64,000 nucleotides of DNA from Deltaproteobacteria bacterium (lineage in GTDB: Bacteria; Myxococcota; Myxococcia; Myxococcales; Anaeromyxobacteraceae): assembly GCA_016214955.1 (NCBI GenBank), contig JACRMN010000012.1:558001-622000 (forward strand), in the 5' to 3' direction. A program made the translations under genes and the position numbers. This document shows, one piece after another, positions 28,207-38,366 of this stretch. Under the pieces are notes generated by a model. That model worked only from the letters and a program-made list of their open reading frames with translations. It was not told the DNA's origin and did no database searches. Positions within the stretch are counted from its first letter, which is position 1. Every line of letters begins with the position of its first letter.

Positions 28207-28896
28207 TCAGGTGTTCTCGACGATCCACTTGCCCAGGAACTGATCCTTGAGCACGTAGCCGTCGGCGCCGCACTCCTCGGCGAGCTGCGCCACCTTCTCG
28301 CGGCTGTCGCCGGAGCAGAAGATCACCTTGATGGACCGGAACATGTCGTTCTTCTTGATGAAGCGGCAGAACTGGGCGCCGCTCACCTTGGGCATGTGGA
28401 TGTCGAGCAGCACCAGGTCCGGCCGGGTGGCGCGCTTCAGGATGAGCGAGGTGGCGCTCTCGGCGTCGCTGGCGGTGAGCACGTCGAAGCCGGCGCTCCG
28501 CAGCTCCTCGGCGAGCAGCCGGGCGGTGATCTCGCTGTCGTCCACCACCAGCACCCGCCGCCGGCCGCCCACCGCCAGCGCGAAGCGGCGCGGCAGGTCG
28601 TCGGCGGGGCCCAGCGCCAGCACCCCGTCGGCCCCGGCCTCCGCGGCCGCCGCCTGGAGCAGCTCGACGGGCTGATCGCCCATGACCAGCGCGCGCCCGG
28701 CGAATCCGCGGTCGCGCAGCACGGCGATGACCTGGCGCGCCCTGTCGGGCTCGGCGAGCAGCGCACCGGCGTCGCGCACCCCGGCGGCCAGCGCTGCCGG
28801 ATCGGCGTGGCCCTCCAGGCGGTGGCCGGAAGGCTCCAGGGCGAGCCGGAGGAGCTCGGTGACGACCGCGCTGTCGGTGCAGACCAGGATCTTCAC
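28207..28896 (-). CDS. frzZ: Dual-receiver response regulator, FrzZ-like
   Basis: 229 aa from GTG 28896 (an upstream start at 28935 is possible). Residues ~1-110 are a degenerate receiver: one acidic pocket residue (Asp8), no phospho-Asp at strand beta3 (GALLAEP), no Lys on beta5. Residues ~114-229 are a complete receiver with Asp119/120, phospho-Asp165 (LVLLDIHMP) and Lys217. No output domain. Two fused receivers, divergently transcribed upstream of a frzA-B-CD-E-G-F-ordered operon, is exactly the position and shape of M. xanthus FrzZ, the output of the Frz pathway. The phosphodonor should be the CheA hybrid encoded at 31082. Confidence 0.8.
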   Translation of the reverse strand: MKILVCTDSAVVTELLRLALEPSGHRLEGHADPAALAAGVRDAGALLAEPDRARQVIAVLRDRGFAGRALVMGDQPVELLQAAAAEAGADGVLALGPADDLPRRFALAVGGRRRVLVVDDSEITARLLAEELRSAGFDVLTASDAESATSLILKRATRPDLVLLDIHMPKVSGAQFCRFIKKNDMFRSIKVIFCSGDSREKVAQLAEECGADGYVLKDQFLGKWIVENT

Positions 28897-28975
28897 GCCG
28901 CTGCGCCTCGTACCCCCGGATGTCCAGCCTACCACCGATCTTGCCCGGCCAGGCGGGGGGGCCGAAGATGCACCG

Positions 28976-29464
28976 ATGCCCGAGCCCCGCGAAGCCCAGA
29001 GCGCGGCGCCCGACCCCGCGCCGGGCGAGGGCTGGCTCTTCTGCGTCCGCGCCGGGGCGGGACGCTACGGCTTCGACGCCGCCCTGGTTTCCGAGGTGGT
29101 GCGGCTCGGCCCGCTCACCCGCCTGCCGGGCGCGCCCGCGGCGCTCCCGGGCGTGTTCACCCACCGTGGAGAGGTGCTGGCGGTCCTCGACCTCTGCCGG
29201 GTACTGGGGCTGCCGGCCGCGCCCATGGGCCTCGGGGCCCGGGCGGCCGTGCTCCGCATCGGCGCCTGGCGGCTGGCGCTCCTGGCCGACGCCGTGCTCG
29301 GGCTCGTCCAGGTGCCGGCCGCGGCGCAGGAGCCGGCGCCGGCCCAGGGTGGGCCGGCGGCGCGCTGGCTGCGGGGGGTGGGGCGCGCCGGCGCCGAGCC
29401 GGTCGCGATCCTCGACCTGCCGGCGCTGGTGCAGGACGCGCGGCAGCGGAGCTTCGCGCCGTGA
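28976..29464 (+). CDS. frzA: CheW coupling protein (FrzA-like)
   Basis: 162 aa from ATG 28976. CheW fold: WLFCVRAGAGRYGFDAALVSEV, LTRLPGAPAALPGVFTHRGEVLAVLDL, RLALLADAVLGLVQV, VAILDLPALV. It should bridge the FrzCD-like receptor and the CheA hybrid. First gene of the Frz-like operon, overlapping the second cheW as GTGA. Confidence 0.87.
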   Translation: MPEPREAQSAAPDPAPGEGWLFCVRAGAGRYGFDAALVSEVVRLGPLTRLPGAPAALPGVFTHRGEVLAVLDLCRVLGLPAAPMGLGARAAVLRIGAWRLALLADAVLGLVQVPAAAQEPAPAQGGPAARWLRGVGRAGAEPVAILDLPALVQDARQRSFAP

Positions 29465-29847
29465 GCGCCGGCGCGGCGGTGCTGCTCTTCCAGGTCGGGC
29501 CGCGGCTCTACGCCACGCCGGTCGCCGCGGTGGCCCGCATCGACGGGGCCGGCGCCGCCGGCGAGGCGCCAGGCCCGCTGGGCTCGCCGTACGCGCCGGC
29601 CCGGCGGCTGATGGTGGACGACGGCCGCGGTGCCCTGGCGCCCTTCGCCGTGGACGCGGTGCTGGGGATCCAGCGGATCCCGGCCGACGACCTCCGGCCC
29701 CTGCCGCCGCTCTGCGAGGGGCTGGTGGCGCCGGGTGTGACCGGGCTGGTGCTGTGGCAGGGGGCGCCCACCCCGCTCGTCGACCTTTCCACCCTGGTGC
29801 ACCGGCCGGCGGCTCCGCCCCCGGCCGGGAGGAGGCGCGATGGCTGA
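29461..29847 (+). CDS. frzB: Second, short CheW-like protein (FrzB-like)
   Basis: 128 aa from GTG 29461. CheW-like throughout (VLLFQVGPRLYATPVAAVARI, FAVDAVLGIQRIP, GLVLWQGAPTPLVDLSTL) but shorter, with a compressed central region lacking the usual intervening strands. Position matches FrzB of M. xanthus, an accessory CheW-like protein. Overlaps cheW-1 by 4 nt and the receptor gene by 8 nt. Confidence 0.8.
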   Translation: MSAGAAVLLFQVGPRLYATPVAAVARIDGAGAAGEAPGPLGSPYAPARRLMVDDGRGALAPFAVDAVLGIQRIPADDLRPLPPLCEGLVAPGVTGLVLWQGAPTPLVDLSTLVHRPAAPPPAGRRRDG

Positions 29848-31069
29848 GCGAGCGAAGCGCAGGAAGGCCGCCCCGCGGGGCGGCGGACGGGGGGCCGGCG
29901 GCACCGGCCCCATCCTCGAGGTGCTCCGGGCCCTCGCCGAGGGGCGCGGGGAGGTGCCGCGGCTCGAGCCGGAGCGCCTCCCGTCCTCGCTGCGCCCCAT
30001 CGCCGCCGCGCTCAACCAGGCGGTGGAGCGGGTCCAGGGCGACGCCAACGAGGCAGGGCTGCGCATCGCGGCGGTGAGCCAGGGCGTGGACGAGGCCATC
30101 GACTCGCTGGTGAAGATGATGGTGAAGGGAGACCTCTCCGGCGGGCTGCGGCTCGGGGTCTCCGACGCTGCCCTGGCCCCGCTCATCGCCGGCCTGGGCC
30201 AGGTGATGGAGACGCTGAAGCGCTTCGTGCTCGAGACCCGCGACGCCGCGCTCCACCTCTCCACCAGCGCCGCCGAGGTGCTCTCGGCCGCGACCCAGAA
30301 CGAGTCCTCGACCAGCCAGCAGGCCAGCGCCGTCCACGAGACCACCGCCACCATGGAGGAGCTCAAGGGGGCGTCGCAGCAGATCGCCGACAACGCCCAG
30401 ACGGTGGCCGCCATCGCCGAGCAGACCCTCACCGCCACCCGCCAGGGCGAGGGGGCCATCAAGGCCTTCCTCGAGGCCATGGAGAAGGTGCGCCACAACG
30501 CCGGCGAGGTGGACCAGGCCATCGCCAAGCTCTCCCGCCGGGTGGAGCGCATCGGCACGGTGGTGGAGGTGATCGACGAGATCGCCGACCGCTCCGACCT
30601 GCTGGCGCTCAACGCGGCGCTGGAGGGGGCCAAGGCCGGCGACGCCGGGCGCGGCTTCTCCATCGTGGCCGCCGAGATGCGGCGGCTGGCCGAGAACGTC
30701 CTGGAGAGCACCCGCGAGATCAAGAACCTCATCACCGAGATCCGCGAGGCCACCCAGGCGGCCAAGGAGGCCTCCGACGGCAACCAGCGCATGGCCGGGG
30801 AGGGCGAGAAGCTGGGCGGGGCGGCCATGGCCAGCGTCTCCTCCATCCTCCACGGCGCCGAGGAGACGGTGAGCGCCTCGCGGGTCATCCACCTGGCCAC
30901 CCAGCAGCAGCGCAGCGCCACCGAGCAGGTGGTGATGTCGATGGGCGAGGTGGAGTCGGTCACCCGCCAGGCCCAGGCCGGCTCGCGCCAGGCCACCGGC
31001 GCGGCGGCCGAGCTCTCCCGGCTGGCTGCGCGGCTGGCCGAGCTGGTGAAGCGCTTCCGCGTCGAGTAG
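29840..31069 (+). CDS. frzCD: Cytoplasmic methyl-accepting protein, FrzCD-like
   Basis: 409 aa, no TM segment and no HAMP domain, as in M. xanthus FrzCD (~417 aa). A basic N-terminal tail is followed by a ~100-residue domain and a long coiled coil. The signalling tip VEVIDEIADRSDLLALNAAL and AGRGFSIVAAEMRRLAENV is the FrzCD-type variant of the receptor hairpin. It should cluster in the cytoplasm or on the nucleoid rather than in the membrane. Gene overlaps the second cheW by 8 nt. Confidence 0.88.
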   Translation: MAERAKRRKAAPRGGGRGAGGTGPILEVLRALAEGRGEVPRLEPERLPSSLRPIAAALNQAVERVQGDANEAGLRIAAVSQGVDEAIDSLVKMMVKGDLSGGLRLGVSDAALAPLIAGLGQVMETLKRFVLETRDAALHLSTSAAEVLSAATQNESSTSQQASAVHETTATMEELKGASQQIADNAQTVAAIAEQTLTATRQGEGAIKAFLEAMEKVRHNAGEVDQAIAKLSRRVERIGTVVEVIDEIADRSDLLALNAALEGAKAGDAGRGFSIVAAEMRRLAENVLESTREIKNLITEIREATQAAKEASDGNQRMAGEGEKLGGAAMASVSSILHGAEETVSASRVIHLATQQQRSATEQVVMSMGEVESVTRQAQAGSRQATGAAAELSRLAARLAELVKRFRVE

Positions 31070-31081
31070 CGGGCCGGGTCG

Positions 31082-33214
31082 ATGGACCAGCGCACCCGCG
31101 AGAGGCTGCTGCCCAAGTTCCGCGAGAGCGCCGCGGAGCGGGTGGAGCAGATCGCCGCCGGGCTCCTGCGCTGGGAGCAGGGCGGCGGGACGGCGGTGCG
31201 CGACGAGCTCTTCCGCGAGCTGCACACGCTCAAGGGCGAGGCGCGGCTCCTGGGCTTCACCGGCCTCTCCCAGGTGCTCCACGCCGCCGAGGATCTGGTG
31301 AAGGCGCTGCCCGAGGGGGCCGCGGCGCGCCCGCTGGTGGACGCGCTGCTGCGGGCCTGCGACGCCGTGCCGGGGCTGGTGGACGGCCCGCCGGCCGGCG
31401 GCGACGCCACGGCGCTCCTCGCCGAGGGGCTCCGCGCCCTGGCCGGCCCCGCCGCCCACCTCCCGCCCCGCGAGGCCCGGCCGCCCGGCGGGGAGCCTCC
31501 CCCGCCGCGGGCCGCGACCACCGTGCGGGTGGGCGTGGAGGAGCTGGACGAGATCGCCGCCCTGGCCGGGGACCTGCTGGTGGACGGTGCCAGGGCCCGG
31601 GGGCGCACCCGCGAGCTGCAGGAGCTGCTCTCCCGCTGGAGCCGGCTCGGCGACCTGGCCCTGGCCGCCGCCGACGAGCTCCGCCACCGCGGCGACGGGC
31701 AGCGCGCCGACCGCATGGCCCGCGACGTCCACCTGCTGCGCACCGACGCCTTCCGCTTCCTGCGCCGCCACGCCGACGCGGTCGGGGCGGTGGAGGGCCA
31801 GTTCGCGCTCCTCGCCGACCGGGTGAGCCAGGCGCGGCTCGTGCCCCTCTCCACGCTGCTGGCCGGCCTGCCGCGCGCCGCCCGCGACCTGGCGCAGGAG
31901 CAGGGCAAGGAGGTGGCCTGCGCCATCGAGGGAGCCGACCTGGGCGTGGACCGCGCCATCCTGCTGGCGCTGGGCGACCCCCTCGTCCACCTGCTGCGCA
32001 ACGCCGTGGACCACGGCCTGGAGCCGCCGGCGGAGCGGATCCGCGCCGGCAAGCCGCCCGCCGGGCGCATCGCCATCACCGCCCGGCTCGACGGGGAGCA
32101 GCTCGAGCTCACGGTGGAGGACGACGGGCGCGGGCTCGATGCCGAGGCCATCCGAGCAGCGGCGCAGCGGCTGGGCCTGGCCCAGGAGGAGCGGCTCCGC
32201 GCCCTCGACGGACCGGCGCTCCACGACCTGCTCTTCCTGCCCGGCTTCACCACCCGGGCCGAGCCGGGAGAGGTCTCGGGGCGCGGCGTGGGACTGGAGG
32301 TGGTGCGCCGCCGGGTGACCGAGGTGGGCGGGTCGGCGGTGGTGGAGCCCGCCCCGGGGGGCGGCACGCGCTTCGTGCTGCGCATGCCCCAGTCGCTGGC
32401 CCTCCTCGAGGTGCTGCTGGTGCGGGTGGAGGAGGACGTCTACGCCATCCCCGCCGCCGACGTGGAGGGCGTGGGGCGCATCGACCCGGTGGACCTGACC
32501 GAGGTGGCCGGCCTCCGCGCGCTCCGGCAGGGCGAGCGGCTGGTGCCGGTGGCGGCACTGGGGCCGCTGCTCTCGCTGGGGCCGGCGCCGCGGGCTCGCC
32601 GCCCTGCGGCCGCGTTCCTGCGCCACGGCCAGGACCGGGCCGCCATCGTCGTCGACGGGCTCGCCGGCGAGCGGGAGGTGGCGGTGAAGAGCCCGGGCGC
32701 GTTCCTGGCGGGCGCGCCCTACCTCACCGGCGCCGCGGTGCTGCCCGACGGGAGGGCGGCGCTGCTCCTCTCCACCCCGGGTCTGGTGGCCGCGGCCCGG
32801 CGGCAGACCGGCCCGGTGCCGGCGCCCCCGGCGCGGCGCCGGCTGCGGGTGCTGCTGGTGGACGACAGTGCCATCGCCCGCGACACCCAGGCCGCGCTGC
32901 TCCGCGGCCTGGGGCACGAGGTGGAGGAGGCGGTGGACGGCGAGGACGCCTGGCGCCGCCTCGCGGCCGGCGCCTTCCAGGCGCTGCTCACCGACGTGCA
33001 GATGCCGGTGCTCGACGGCATCGACCTGGCGCGCCGCGTCCGCGGCAGCGCCCGCCACGCCCGCCTGCCGGTGGTGATCCTCTCCTCGCTCTCGGCCCCG
33101 GAGGAGCGGCGCCGTGGGCTCGACGCCGGCGCCGACGCCTACCTGGTGAAGGGCGAGCTCAGCGCCGAGGCGCTGGGGGCCACGCTGGAGCGGCTCTGCG
33201 GGGGCGGGAGGTGA
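31082..33214 (+). CDS. frzE: CheA histidine kinase with C-terminal receiver (FrzE-like)
   Basis: 710 aa. Hpt domain with phospho-His48 (FRELHTLKGEARLLGF), a Pro/Ala linker without a clear P2 domain, dimerisation helices, HATPase (LLRNAVDHGLEPP, VEDDGRGLD, GRGVGLEVVRRRV), CheW-like regulatory domain (LEVLLVRVEEDVYAIPAADVEG), and a receiver (VLLVDDSAIARD, LLTDVQMPVLDG phospho-Asp, LVKGE Lys). The CheA-CheY fusion is the FrzE architecture. Autophosphorylation would be relayed to its own receiver and to the FrzZ-like protein. cheB begins before its stop (GTGA). Confidence 0.92.
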   Translation: MDQRTRERLLPKFRESAAERVEQIAAGLLRWEQGGGTAVRDELFRELHTLKGEARLLGFTGLSQVLHAAEDLVKALPEGAAARPLVDALLRACDAVPGLVDGPPAGGDATALLAEGLRALAGPAAHLPPREARPPGGEPPPPRAATTVRVGVEELDEIAALAGDLLVDGARARGRTRELQELLSRWSRLGDLALAAADELRHRGDGQRADRMARDVHLLRTDAFRFLRRHADAVGAVEGQFALLADRVSQARLVPLSTLLAGLPRAARDLAQEQGKEVACAIEGADLGVDRAILLALGDPLVHLLRNAVDHGLEPPAERIRAGKPPAGRIAITARLDGEQLELTVEDDGRGLDAEAIRAAAQRLGLAQEERLRALDGPALHDLLFLPGFTTRAEPGEVSGRGVGLEVVRRRVTEVGGSAVVEPAPGGGTRFVLRMPQSLALLEVLLVRVEEDVYAIPAADVEGVGRIDPVDLTEVAGLRALRQGERLVPVAALGPLLSLGPAPRARRPAAAFLRHGQDRAAIVVDGLAGEREVAVKSPGAFLAGAPYLTGAAVLPDGRAALLLSTPGLVAAARRQTGPVPAPPARRRLRVLLVDDSAIARDTQAALLRGLGHEVEEAVDGEDAWRRLAAGAFQALLTDVQMPVLDGIDLARRVRGSARHARLPVVILSSLSAPEERRRGLDAGADAYLVKGELSAEALGATLERLCGGGR

Positions 33215-34224
33215 GCGGCCCGGTGCGCGTGCTGGTGGCCGACGACTCGGCCGAGTTCCGCGACCTGCTCTGCCGGCTGCTGCGGGAGGATCCCGCCTTC
33301 GAGGTGGTGGCCGTCGCCTCCGAGGGGGACGCCGCAGCCACGGCGGCCCGGACCCACTGGCCCGACGTGGTCACCATCGACCTGCACCTGCCCGACGCCG
33401 AGGGCTACTCCGGCATCGCCCGCATCATGGCCGAGACCCCGCGGCCCATCCTGGTGCTGGCCAGCAACCCCAGCGAGAGCGCCACCTTCAAGGCCCTGTC
33501 GCTGGGGGCGCTCGACGTCATGGGCAAGCCCGGGCCGCAGGAGGACCTGGCCGCCTACGGCCAGCTCCTGCGCAGCCGGCTGCGGCTCCTCTCCGGCGTC
33601 AAGGTGATCCGCCACCTCCGCGGCCTCCGGCAGCCGCCGCGGGCCGCCGCCCGGCCGGGCCTGGGCAAGCGCGAGCTGGTGGTCATCGGCGCCTCGCTGG
33701 GCGGGCCGCGGGCCCTCGCCCAGATCCTGCGCGGCCTGCCCGCCGAGCTGCCGGTGCCGGTGGCGGTGGTGCAGCACATCGCCGACGGCTTCGCCGAGGG
33801 GCTGGCCACCTGGCTCGACCAGGAGTCGCCGCTGGAGGTGCGCGCCGCGGCGGACCGCGACGTGCTCAAGCCGGGCCGGGTGCTGCTGGCGCCCAGCGGC
33901 CGCCACCTGGTGGTGGCCGACGGCTACGTGCGGCTCACGGACGACCCGCCGGTGGACACCTTCCGGCCCGCGGTGAACGTGCTCTTCCGGTCGGCCGCCC
34001 AGGTCTACGGACCGCGCTGCTGCGGCGTGCTGCTCACCGGCATGGGGCGCGACGGTGCCGACGGGCTCTCGGCGCTGAAGCGGGGCGGGGCCGTCACCTT
34101 CGCGCAGGACGAGGCATCGAGCGCCGTCTTCGGCATGGCCCGGGCCGCCATCGAGGCCGGGGCGGTGGACCGGGTGCTGCCGCTCGACGAGATCGCCCGG
34201 GCGGTGGTCGAGGCGGTGCGGTGA
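33211..34224 (+). CDS. frzG: Chemotaxis methylesterase CheB (FrzG-like)
   Basis: 337 aa from GTG 33211. Receiver with VADDSAEF, TIDLHLP phospho-Asp and MGKPG Lys; catalytic triad Ser in IGASLGGPRAL, His in VVQHIADGFAEGL and Asp in LLTGMGRDGADGL. Removes methyl groups from the FrzCD-like receptor. M. xanthus FrzG lacks a receiver in its described form, so the receiver here is worth noting. Overlaps both neighbours by GTGA. Confidence 0.92.
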   Translation: MSGPVRVLVADDSAEFRDLLCRLLREDPAFEVVAVASEGDAAATAARTHWPDVVTIDLHLPDAEGYSGIARIMAETPRPILVLASNPSESATFKALSLGALDVMGKPGPQEDLAAYGQLLRSRLRLLSGVKVIRHLRGLRQPPRAAARPGLGKRELVVIGASLGGPRALAQILRGLPAELPVPVAVVQHIADGFAEGLATWLDQESPLEVRAAADRDVLKPGRVLLAPSGRHLVVADGYVRLTDDPPVDTFRPAVNVLFRSAAQVYGPRCCGVLLTGMGRDGADGLSALKRGGAVTFAQDEASSAVFGMARAAIEAGAVDRVLPLDEIARAVVEAVR

Positions 34225-35732
34225 CGATGCCCTCCGACGACCTGCTGGCCGGCCTCGCGGCCCTGCTCCAGGAGCGGGTGGGGCTGCAGGTGCGACCCGA
34301 AGGGCAGGGGGCGCTGCGCCTGGCGGTGATGGCCCGCTTCGAGGACCCGCGGCCGCCGCCGGTGTCGCTGGCCGGCTACCTGGCGCACCTGCGCTCCGCG
34401 GAGGGCGACGAGGAGCTGCGCAGGCTGCTCCCGCTCGTCACCGTGGGCAAGACCCACTTCTTCCGCGACCAGCGCCAGTTCCAGGCGCTGGCGGAGCTCC
34501 TGCCCGGGCTGCTGGCGGCCCGCCGCGCCGAGGGGCGGCCGCTCTCCATCTGGTCGGCGGGCTGCGCCACCGGCGAGGAGCCCTACACCATCGCCATGGT
34601 GGCCGCCGAGGCGGGCGCCGAGGCCGGCGACCTGGAGTTGCTGGCCACCGACGTGAACCCCGAGGCCGCCGCCTTCGCCATGGCCGGCCGCTTCCCCGAG
34701 AAGCGCACCCGCGACGTCCCCGCGCCGCTGCGGGAGCGGTACTTCGAGGCCGCCGCCGAGGGGCTGGTGGTGGGGTCGCGGCTGCGCAGCCTGCTCTCGG
34801 GCGTGCGGGTCCACAACCTGGTGAGCCAGCCCTCTCCGCGGCCGCTCTCCGGGAGCTGGGACCTGATCTTCTGCCGCAACGTCATCATCTACTTCGACAC
34901 CCCCACCGCCCAGGCGGTGCTGGGCCGCTTCCTGGCCAGCCTGGCGCCCGGCGGCTGGCTCTTCCTCGGCTACTCCGAGTCGCTCTTCCGCATGTTCGAG
35001 GGCTTCGAGCTCTGCGAGGTGGGCGGGGCCTTCCTCTACCGCCGGCCCGAGGGCGTCCCGCCGGCGGCGCCGCCGCCGCGCGAGCCCCGCACCCCGCGGG
35101 CGCTGGGACAGGTGCCCCGCTACGCCCCGCAGGCGGTTCGCCACGCCGCGCCGCCGCCCGCGCCCCCCGCGGCTCCGCCGGCGCGCCCGCGCCCCGCCTT
35201 CTCGGCCCAGGAGATCCTCGACGCCGCCGTGCAGCTCTGCGCCGCCGGCCGCTTCGCCGAGGCCCGCGCCCGCCTCGAGGCCCACCTGGCCCAGGGAGGC
35301 GAGGAGCTGGCGGTGCGGCTCACGCTCGCCAACCTCCTCGGCGTCCTGCAGGAGCCGGACGCGGCCGGCGCCGGCTACCAGGCGGCGCTGCGGCAGGAGC
35401 CGCTCAGCGCCGAGGCCCACCTGCTCCACGGCGTCCACCTCTTCGGCCGCGGCGAGCCCGACCGGGCCGCCGAGGAGCTCTCGCGGGCCCTCTTCCTCGA
35501 CCCCGAGCTGGCCATGGCCCACTACTACCTGGGCCGCTGCCGCGAGGCCCAGGCCGACCCGCTGCGCGCCCGGCTCTGCTACCGCAACGCGGTGGACGCC
35601 CACCGGCGCCAGCCGGCGGGACGCAGCCATCCCTTCGTGGGCCACTACCCCGACCTGCCCGAGGACGGCGCCCCGTTCGCCCGCGCCGCCGAGTACGCCC
35701 TGGTCGCCCTGGGCGAGCGGGCGCCCGTGTAG
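34221..35732 (+). CDS. frzF: Chemotaxis methyltransferase CheR with TPR domain (FrzF-like)
   Basis: 503 aa from GTG 34221 (ATG 34227 is an alternative). CheR catalytic domain ~10-275: VTVGKTHFFRDQRQF, SAM site IWSAGCATGEEPYT, DLIFCRNVIIYFD. A Pro-rich linker (~280-330) leads to three or so TPR units (~335-470: AAGRFAEARARLEAHLAQG, AHLLHGVHLFGRGEPDRA, AMAHYYLGRCREAQ). FrzF has the same CheR-TPR design, the TPRs controlling which receptor Glu are methylated. Last gene of the operon. Confidence 0.92.
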   Translation: MTMPSDDLLAGLAALLQERVGLQVRPEGQGALRLAVMARFEDPRPPPVSLAGYLAHLRSAEGDEELRRLLPLVTVGKTHFFRDQRQFQALAELLPGLLAARRAEGRPLSIWSAGCATGEEPYTIAMVAAEAGAEAGDLELLATDVNPEAAAFAMAGRFPEKRTRDVPAPLRERYFEAAAEGLVVGSRLRSLLSGVRVHNLVSQPSPRPLSGSWDLIFCRNVIIYFDTPTAQAVLGRFLASLAPGGWLFLGYSESLFRMFEGFELCEVGGAFLYRRPEGVPPAAPPPREPRTPRALGQVPRYAPQAVRHAAPPPAPPAAPPARPRPAFSAQEILDAAVQLCAAGRFAEARARLEAHLAQGGEELAVRLTLANLLGVLQEPDAAGAGYQAALRQEPLSAEAHLLHGVHLFGRGEPDRAAEELSRALFLDPELAMAHYYLGRCREAQADPLRARLCYRNAVDAHRRQPAGRSHPFVGHYPDLPEDGAPFARAAEYALVALGERAPV

Positions 35733-35735
35733 AGT
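35730..35735 (+). promoter_or_regulatory. TANNNT -10 element (TAGAGT) before the phosphorylase gene
   Basis: TAGAGT ends 6 nt before ATG 35742 and shares its first three bases with the cheR stop codon. Leaderless spacing, no clear ribosome-binding site. Confidence 0.3.
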
Positions 35736-35741
35736 GGGTGC

Positions 35742-37052
<1,311 letters not shown>

Positions 37053-37057
37053 CCTCT

Positions 37058-37123
37058 GGTCGCGGTCGCGGTCGCGGTCGCGGTCGGGGTCGCGGTCGGG
37101 GTCGAGGTCGAGGTCGAGGTCGA
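37058..37123 (+). repeat. 11-copy imperfect GGTCGN hexanucleotide repeat
   Basis: Tandem copies of GGTCGC, then GGTCGG/GGTCGC, then four GGTCGA, followed by a decayed GGTTCG. It fills the 88-bp spacer between pdp and punA and ends ~17 bp before the punA ATG. Such repeats change length by slipped-strand mispairing; here length changes would shift leader length, not a reading frame. Confidence 0.9.
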
Positions 37124-37140
37124 GGTTCGCAGGAGCGCCC

Positions 37141-37983
37141 ATGAAGAAAGCCAGCCTCGCCGATCGCCTCGCCTACGCCGTCGCCTGGATCCACGGAAGG
37201 AGCGACCTGCGCCCGGTGGCCGGCGTCGTGCTCGGCTCCGGACTGGGCCGCTTCGCCGAGTCGCTGGAGAAGGCAACCCTCATCCCCTACGGCGAGATCC
37301 CCGAGTTCCCCACCTCCTCGGTGCCGGGCCACGCCGGCCGCATGGTGGTGGGCGAGCTTCCGTCCGCGGGCGGGCCGGTCCCGGTGGCGGTGCTGCAGGG
37401 GAGGGTGCACGGCTACGAGGGCTTCGCGCCCGACGAGGTCGCCTTCGGCGTCCGCGTGCTGGGCCGCCTCGGCATCTCCAGCCTCTGGCTCACCAACGCC
37501 GCCGGCGGTGTCAACCCCGCATACCAGCCCGGCGACCTGGTCCGCATCACCGACCACCTCAACCTCACCGGCCAGAGCCCGCTCACCGGCCCCAACCCCG
37601 ACCTCCTCGGCCCCCGCTTCCCCGACATGAACGCGGCCTACGATCCGGCCCTGGGCGCGCTGCTGGAGGAGGAGGCGCGCCGGCTCGGCATGCCGCTCGC
37701 CGCCGGCGTCTACGCCGGGCTCTCCGGCCCCAGCTACGAGACCCCGGCCGAGATCCGCATGCTGGCGCGGCTCGGCGCCGACCTGGTGGGCATGTCCACG
37801 GTCCACGAGGTGATCGCCGCGCGCCACATGGGGCTGCGCACCGCCGCCCTCTCGCTGGTCACCAACCGGGCGGCCGGCCTCTCGCCCACGCCGCTGACCC
37901 ACGACGAGGTGCAGCGGGTGGGCGCCGAGCGCGGCGAGCAGGTGGCCCGCCTCCTGGCCGCGGCCATCCCGCGCGCCCGGTAG
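37141..37983 (+). CDS. punA: Purine-nucleoside phosphorylase
   Basis: 280 aa from ATG 37141 with AGGAG upstream. Trimeric PNP signature: [48 protein letters not shown] and [16 protein letters not shown] plus the [12 protein letters not shown] purine site. Converts inosine/guanosine and phosphate to base and ribose-1-phosphate. Spacer to pdp carries the hexanucleotide repeat. Confidence 0.95.
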   Translation: MKKASLADRLAYAVAWIHGRSDLRPVAGVVLGSGLGRFAESLEKATLIPYGEIPEFPTSSVPGHAGRMVVGELPSAGGPVPVAVLQGRVHGYEGFAPDEVAFGVRVLGRLGISSLWLTNAAGGVNPAYQPGDLVRITDHLNLTGQSPLTGPNPDLLGPRFPDMNAAYDPALGALLEEEARRLGMPLAAGVYAGLSGPSYETPAEIRMLARLGADLVGMSTVHEVIAARHMGLRTAALSLVTNRAAGLSPTPLTHDEVQRVGAERGEQVARLLAAAIPRAR

Positions 37984-38025
37984 GCGCGCCACCCTGCTAC
38001 CATCGCGGGGCGGGAGGAGGCGGCC

Positions 38026-38364
38026 ATGAGCGACGGCAAGGGCACCGACAGGTGGGAAGACCGGCGCGACAGCGCCCGCGTGGCCATCCGGCTCATGGTC
38101 CGGGACCTGGAGCTGGGCGGCTCCTTCGAGGAGCGCTCCGGCAACCTGGCGCTGGGCGGGGTCTACTTCACCGAAGGTCATCCTCCGGTGGGCAACCGGG
38201 TGGAGCTGCGCTTCTTCGTCCCCGGGAGCAACGACGAGGTGCGGGCCACCGGGGAGGTGCTGCGGGTCACTCGCGACGGGTCGGCCTTCGGCGCCCACGT
38301 GCGCTTCGAGGACCTGCCGGTCGAGACCGAACTGGCCATCGCCCGCTTCCTGGAGAGCCGCTAG
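38026..38364 (+). CDS. PilZ-domain protein
   Basis: 112 aa from ATG 38026, with GGAGGAGG upstream. Single PilZ domain: the c-di-GMP Arg motif ([14 protein letters not shown]) and the NLALGGVYF (D/NxSxxG-like) motif, then [19 protein letters not shown]. Predicted c-di-GMP binder without an output domain, so it probably acts by protein contact, possibly on pili or the Frz system nearby. It sits oddly between two nucleoside-salvage genes. Confidence 0.88.
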   Translation: MSDGKGTDRWEDRRDSARVAIRLMVRDLELGGSFEERSGNLALGGVYFTEGHPPVGNRVELRFFVPGSNDEVRATGEVLRVTRDGSAFGAHVRFEDLPVETELAIARFLESR

Positions 38365-38366
38365 CC

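Noticed and set aside
28130-33058. Minus-strand open frame of about 1640 codons opposite the Frz-like genes
   Set aside because: His/Arg/Gly-rich antisense translation; all Frz-like motifs are on the + strand in other frames.
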